Source: a virus. From it: a stretch of 25,104 nt of DNA. Both the position numbers and the translations under genes were made by a program. How positions within the stretch are numbered: position 1 is the first letter of the stretch; every line of letters starts with the position of its first letter. A model generated the notes under the pieces. That model made no database searches, was not told where the DNA came from, and saw nothing but the letters and a program-made list of their open reading frames with translations. The DNA is taken from the IMG/VR virus record IMGVR_UViG_3300030117_002070, positions 1 to 25,104 of that record. One strand, written 5' to 3'. This document shows, in pieces, positions 22,828 to 25,104 of the stretch.

Positions 22828-23092
22828 TTTCGTTCTCCTTATAATCTCCTTTGAGATATGTTATTGTTCGCACCCACCCTGTTGGTATTGCGATGTGACG
22901 CCCACCTTCTTTGTCGCCGTCAAATTCTGAGTAGTCTGCCATTACTACAGTTCTTACATCATCTTTATACATAAGCCAACCAATTGAATGACAGGTAGCT
23001 AATCTTTCTTTTGCTATGTCCTCTATTGCATGCCAACCGGTTGATCCGTCTTTGGCGTCTAACCACGTAACAAGGACCAATGGTTTATTCAC
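22814..23092 (-). CDS. Conserved small phage protein, unknown
   Basis: 92 aa, GTG start with AAGGAAG about eight bases upstream, overlapping the preceding gene by 8 bases. The sequence VLVTWLDAKDGSTGWHAIED then CHSIGWLMYKDDVRTVVMAD resembles a recurrent small phage family (Trp-containing beta hairpin followed by helix) to my memory, function unknown. The acidic/basic tail (KGDYKENENGHG) contains the ribosome-binding site of the lysozyme gene. Confidence 0.75.
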   Translation of the reverse strand: MNKPLVLVTWLDAKDGSTGWHAIEDIAKERLATCHSIGWLMYKDDVRTVVMADYSEFDGDKEGGRHIAIPTGWVRTITYLKGDYKENENGHG

Positions 23093-23237
23093 CGAGAAAC
23101 TTCCTTGCTTGTTCCATAACTTCTTTATAGCTCATTATTTTTTCTTGCTTTTTTCTCTTATCTTGGACCACGCGACTCTTATATTTAGGAGTGCGTAGGT
23201 CCTGTGCTATTGGATTTCTTTTTTTATCCTTGCTCAT
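23085..23237 (-). CDS. 50-aa basic protein
   Basis: I place the start at ATG 23237, inside the end of the upstream gene (14-base overlap); a GTG at 23267 in frame would add ten residues. No clear Shine-Dalgarno, so translation is probably coupled. The sequence MSKDKKRNPIAQDLRTPKYK then SRVVQDKRKKQEKI is very basic and carries the N-x-x-A-x-x-L-R-x-P-x-Y pattern that I remember from small phage proteins of unknown function; the C-terminus is helical (YKEVMEQARKFLGE). Confidence 0.65.
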   Translation of the reverse strand: MSKDKKRNPIAQDLRTPKYKSRVVQDKRKKQEKIMSYKEVMEQARKFLGE

Positions 23238-23376
23238 GATCTGCATAGTTTGGGTTATGATAGTCACGCCATATATCAGCGTTTACTTCCCCGTGTTTAG
23301 ATATAAACTCTAAATACTCCATTTCCTCTGCGTCTTCTTGCATGGTAATAATCCAATCTGTAAATTTTATACTCAT
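23224..23376 (-). CDS. 50-aa acidic protein
   Basis: ATG 23376 has AAAGGA seven bases upstream. The protein starts MSIKFTDWIITMQEDAEEME and ends with an Asp/His/Asn-rich segment (DIWRDYHNPNYADHEQG). It is acidic and helical with two Trp. No known motif. The gene exactly fills the space between the 84-aa gene and the next basic gene, which it overlaps by 14 bases. Opposite charge to its downstream neighbour could mean a complex, but nothing shows it. Confidence 0.7.
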   Translation of the reverse strand: MSIKFTDWIITMQEDAEEMEYLEFISKHGEVNADIWRDYHNPNYADHEQG

Positions 23377-23387
23377 GTTAGTCCTTT

Positions 23388-23642
23388 CTATGTTTCTAAA
23401 TACAAAGGCGTATAATCGCCCATGTGTGATCCTGCAATATTGTAATCAAAATACTCTACTGCTTCCTCATAAGACATTTCACTACGTCCCATGAGTAACT
23501 CTAAAATTAGTTCCATGTCGTAAACTACTCTTGTTCTTTCTCCGTCCCATACCACTCCCGCTATTGCCTCGTCGAAGCCCTCGGCAAAGCAGATATTCGG
23601 CTCGTCGTCTCCATAGAGATCTTCTATGTCCGCTCTGTTCAT
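23388..23642 (-). CDS. Conserved 84-aa phage protein of unknown function
   Basis: AAAGGA lies five bases before the ATG. The pattern PNICFAEGFDEAIAGVVWDG, RVVYDMELILELLM, MSYEEAVEYFDYNIAGSHMG is one I recognise as a very common phage hypothetical family (acidic, alpha/beta, ends in a short beta segment DYTPLYLE). Its role is unknown. It follows the 10-bp tandem repeats at 23680-23719, which lie in its upstream region and may control it. Confidence 0.85.
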   Translation of the reverse strand: MNRADIEDLYGDDEPNICFAEGFDEAIAGVVWDGERTRVVYDMELILELLMGRSEMSYEEAVEYFDYNIAGSHMGDYTPLYLET

Positions 23643-23679
23643 AGTCCTTTGATATCATGTTTTTTACGTTTGGACAAGT

Positions 23680-23719
23680 GTAACGGTTTGTAATGGTATG
23701 TAACGGTAAGTAACGGTTG
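23680..23719 (-). repeat. Four tandem 10-bp repeats, GTAACGGT core
   Basis: Plus-strand units are GTAACGGTTT, GTAATGGTAT, GTAACGGTAA and GTAACGGTTG, exactly 10 bases each, so all copies face the same side of the helix. They occupy the 83-base gap between two minus-strand genes, upstream of the 84-aa gene. The GTAAC core recurs in the intergenic region at 24216-24303. Confidence 0.9.
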
Positions 23720-23725
23720 ACATTC

Positions 23726-23875
23726 TTAGTCATATCTGCCGTACCGTTTTATAAGGATATTTCTTAATCTTTCCCAGATCATGCGGTGTAGTACTTGTTG
23801 CCCGGAACGCGGTTCACGGAGCGCAAGCTTATCGTACTTCATTTTTAGCTTAATAAGTCTAGTTTCTAGTGACAT
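23726..23875 (-). CDS. 49-aa basic helical protein
   Basis: Start 23875 is chosen because AAAGGAT lies about five bases upstream; longer in-frame starts would run into the repeat-rich leader. The protein (MSLETRLIKLKMKYDKLALR, then a middle EPRSGQQVLHRMIWERLRNI and end LIKRYGRYD) is basic and probably helix-turn-helix-like in outline, but no DNA-binding motif is certain. It is the first gene of the minus-strand run, next to the large non-coding region. Confidence 0.7.
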   Translation of the reverse strand: MSLETRLIKLKMKYDKLALREPRSGQQVLHRMIWERLRNILIKRYGRYD

Positions 23876-23958
23876 ATTATCCTTTCTTTTTGTGAGTAGG
23901 GGGATTCTTTGACTACCCCCAACCTTTTCCCGACAAATCAACCTATAAAAGTTAACTA

Positions 23959-23970
23959 GTACTTCAGTAC
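23959..23970. promoter_or_regulatory. Small dyad GTACT-TC-AGTAC
   Basis: A perfect inverted repeat with 5-bp arms and a 2-base centre lies where the -35 element of the minus-strand operon promoter would be if the TTATAG at 23943-23948 is its -10. It could be an operator or activator site. Confidence 0.4.
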
Positions 23971-24056
23971 CACCCTTGGTTACCTCAGACCCTTGTCCGT
24001 ACTTCCCCTCAAGTGTGCCTTACTACCTTGTTACAGTTGTTCAGCCATACTCCGAA

Positions 24057-24070
24057 GATGTTGCAACATC
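24057..24070. promoter_or_regulatory. 14-bp perfect palindrome
   Basis: GATGTTGCAACATC is a perfect 14-bp palindrome without spacer, suited to a symmetric dimeric DNA-binding protein rather than an RNA hairpin. It lies 18 bases before the plus-strand TATAAT and 61 bases before the DnaA boxes. Confidence 0.5.
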
Positions 24071-24130
24071 CTCATTTAATTATCTTTTATAATATATACA
24101 TGGGAAAGTAAAGGACTAAATAAGATTAAT

Positions 24131-24149
24131 TGTAGATAGTTGTGGATAA
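24131..24149 (-). promoter_or_regulatory. Pair of DnaA boxes
   Basis: TGTGGATAA (24141-24149) is the exact complement of the consensus DnaA box TTATCCACA. Ten bases left, TGTAGATAG (24131-24139) matches 7 of 9 positions in the same orientation, so the two are phased by one helical turn. Confidence 0.65.
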
Positions 24150-24165
24150 CTTTCGCTTTGTATAG

Positions 24166-24205
24166 TAATTTTAATTTAAAATAAAAAAAATAATTTTTAT
24201 TTTTA
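24166..24205. other. 40-bp pure A/T tract, candidate DNA-unwinding element
   Basis: No G or C occurs from 24166 to 24205, and the flanks to 24212 hold only one C. It lies between the DnaA boxes and the GTAAC iterons, the usual place of an unwinding element in an origin. Confidence 0.6.
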
Positions 24206-24215
24206 CAAATATGAC

Positions 24216-24303
24216 GTAACCACGTAACTTTAGCATTAATCTATTGAAATATAACAATAATATCGTTACTTTGACCACGTAACCAGACGTAACCAGACGT
24301 AAC
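24216..24303 (+). repeat. GTAAC iteron cluster upstream of terS
   Basis: GTAAC occurs at 24216, 24224, 24279, 24289 and 24299, plus inverted GTTAC at 24265. The last three copies are in near-identical 10-base units (ACGTAACCAG type) phased exactly 10 bases apart; the first two share ACGTAAC 8 bases apart. The group ends 100 bases before the terminase small-subunit ATG. Confidence 0.85.
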
Positions 24304-24403
24304 CACCCTATATACCTTTTTCAAATGCAATTTAATATATTATATTATAAATAGTAAATAAATAATACTATACAGAGATGCTAAAGTGTATTAAAATGAA
24401 AAC

Positions 24404-24916
24404 ATGCCTAAAATAAGAGATGGTGCATTAACACCTAAACAGAGAGCTTTTGTAGAGATATTTGTTAAAGAGAATGGTAGATTGACTGCTACAGAATGTG
24501 CTAAACAGGCAGGCTATTCAGAGAAGTCTGCTATTTCACAAGCGTGTAATCTTAGAAATCCAAAGTATTTCCCTAAAGTTGTAGAAGCCATAGAGGATTT
24601 ACAGCGTGAATATGCAGAAGCAAGTAAAATAGATTTTGTTAAACACTCAAGAGAATTGTCTCGTTTAAGAGATCATGCTGTGACAAATGGTCAATTAGGA
24701 CCTGCTGTCCAAGCTGAATACCGTCGTGGTCAGTTAGCAGGATTCTATGTTGATAGAAAAGAGGTTGTAACAGCCTCGCTTGACAACATGACTAGACCAG
24801 AACTTGAAGCTAAACTCAAAGAGATTAGAGATCATAATGTTATCAATGGCGAAGCTATTGGTGTTGAAGTTAAAGAAGTGATAGAATTAGAAGACATATC
24901 AAAGCCCAAAAAATAA
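24404..24916 (+). CDS. terS: Terminase small subunit
   Basis: 170 aa. The N-terminal LTPKQRAFVEIFVKENGRLT then ATECAKQAGYSEKSAISQAC and NLRNPKYFPKVVEAI is the helix-turn-helix DNA-binding domain of the Terminase_2-type small subunits (PF03592-like). The middle is helical (YAEASKIDFVKHSRELSRLR, oligomerisation-type) and the C-terminus acidic (VKEVIELEDISKPKK). TerS recognises the phage DNA and hands it to the large terminase, which is not in the window. The leader is very AT-rich with a poor Shine-Dalgarno (TTAAAATGAAAAC). Repeats and the candidate origin lie immediately upstream. Confidence 0.85.
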   Translation: MPKIRDGALTPKQRAFVEIFVKENGRLTATECAKQAGYSEKSAISQACNLRNPKYFPKVVEAIEDLQREYAEASKIDFVKHSRELSRLRDHAVTNGQLGPAVQAEYRRGQLAGFYVDRKEVVTASLDNMTRPELEAKLKEIRDHNVINGEAIGVEVKEVIELEDISKPKK

Positions 24917-24957
24917 ACTCTGAAAATTTTAATAGTAAGCCAATTAAAAAAAACATA

Positions 24958-25104
24958 CTACCAAATTATACTGCTTGGTGTCTGATAATATCTTGTAGCT
25001 CTTGATCTACAGCTATCACAACAATATCTTTCAAACTTACCCATTTCTTTTTCTTTGCCACACGCAAAACATTTTCTTTTAATTAATTTTTCTTCTGCTT
25101 TTGG
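24958..25104 (-). CDS. Zinc-finger protein, 5'-truncated by the window edge
   Basis: The frame is open from the right edge to a TAG at 24958-24960, giving the last 48 residues. They contain KRKCFACGKEKE and FERYCCDSCRSRATRYY, i.e. C-x2-C then C-C-x2-C 13 residues later, a zinc-binding knuckle pair as in small phage zinc-finger or HNH-related proteins. The Cys motif lies upstream of the only visible Met, so the true start is beyond the window. It converges on terS with a 41-base spacer. Confidence 0.65.
   Translation of the reverse strand, partial: PKAEEKLIKRKCFACGKEKEMGKFERYCCDSCRSRATRYYQTPSSIIW

Larger units (their letters stand above)
23876..24403. promoter_or_regulatory. 528-bp non-coding regulatory/origin region
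   Basis: No frame of credible composition covers this stretch, in a window otherwise almost free of spacers. From left to right: leader of the minus operon with a TTATAG -10-like box (minus strand, 23943-23948), dyad 23959-23970, direct ACCCTTG repeats (23972-23978, 23989-23995), a GC-richer section to ~24055, palindrome 24057-24070, a TATAAT on the plus strand at 24088-24093 without a good -35, DnaA boxes 24131-24149, pure A/T tract 24166-24205, GTAAC iterons 24216-24303, and an AT-rich terS leader with only a weak ribosome-binding site. Confidence 0.7.

Noticed and set aside
23482-23733. 83-aa minus-strand frame covering the 10-bp repeats
   Set aside because: It overlaps most of the conserved 84-aa gene in another frame, and its N-terminus merely translates the repeat array; no good Shine-Dalgarno.
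23950-24070. tRNA or known riboswitch in the GC-richer intergenic block
   Set aside because: No T-loop consensus, no 7-bp acceptor stem and no recognisable riboswitch core; only short dyads and repeats.
24088-24093. TATAAT as a plus-strand promoter
   Set aside because: No -35 at workable spacing (TTGCAA is 21 bases away) and no gene follows for 300 bases; probably AT-rich coincidence.

Overview
The window looks like one continuous stretch of a tailed-phage genome. Nearly every base is coding, genes overlap by 1-14 bases (ATGA, TAATG and TTGA junctions), and the recognisable products are phage replication, lysis, packaging and virion proteins. Base composition is AT-rich (roughly one third G+C by eye). 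The style (long unrecognised virion proteins with Gly-Gly tails, a Met/Asp/Glu-repeat exported protein, an AEP-type primase, PolA, a 2OG-Fe(II) oxygenase and many conserved microproteins) resembles uncultured marine phages and pelagiphage-like podoviruses. That host assignment is inference. I see no integrase, transposase, rRNA, tRNA or CRISPR array.

Layout. (1) Bases 3-10590, plus strand: virion and envelope-associated block. It holds three large or medium structural-type proteins (ending at 392, 3709 and 4842), then small membrane or exported proteins (4835-8601) including an acidic methionine-repeat protein and a 23-aa membrane microprotein, then a 661-aa virion-type protein. (2) 10699-12135, minus strand: a SNF2-type helicase, convergent with block 1 and divergent from block 3. 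(3) 12221-20304, plus strand: replication and nucleotide module with two conserved unknowns, a possible ssDNA-binding protein closed by a strong terminator, an AEP primase, a UvrD-like SF1 helicase, a small helical protein, a DUF6378-like protein, family A DNA polymerase, an HNH endonuclease and a GH73-type peptidoglycan hydrolase. (4) 20381-21885, plus strand: an early/regulatory-type cluster starting with a ribbon-helix-helix protein behind a promoter with repeated half-sites, then small proteins, a 2OG-Fe(II) oxygenase and two small basic genes, the last an extremely Arg/Lys-rich 38-mer. (5) 23875 down to 21886, minus strand: nine overlapping small genes around a T4-type GH24 lysozyme. These include a 47-aa Trp-rich protein with a ten-lysine tail (TTG start) and a 33-aa single-span membrane protein, together a plausible lysis cassette. 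(6) 23876-24403: 528 non-coding bases with repeats, dyads, a perfect DnaA box, a 40-base pure A/T tract and a GTAAC iteron cluster. (7) 24404-24916, plus strand: terminase small subunit, facing a partial zinc-finger gene that runs off the right end.

The most interesting part is block 6. A DnaA box pair, an AT tract and 10-bp-phased GTAACC repeats lie between two divergent transcription units, directly upstream of the terminase small-subunit gene. A second GTAACGGT tandem array sits 0.5 kb away. This is a candidate replication origin and/or TerS recognition (cos/pac) site. Other points of note are a sharply bounded ~240-bp GC-rich island over the catalytic core of polA, a set of genes of 60 aa or fewer not obvious to length-based gene finders, and SSB-like acidic tails ending in Pro-Phe on two neighbouring replication proteins.
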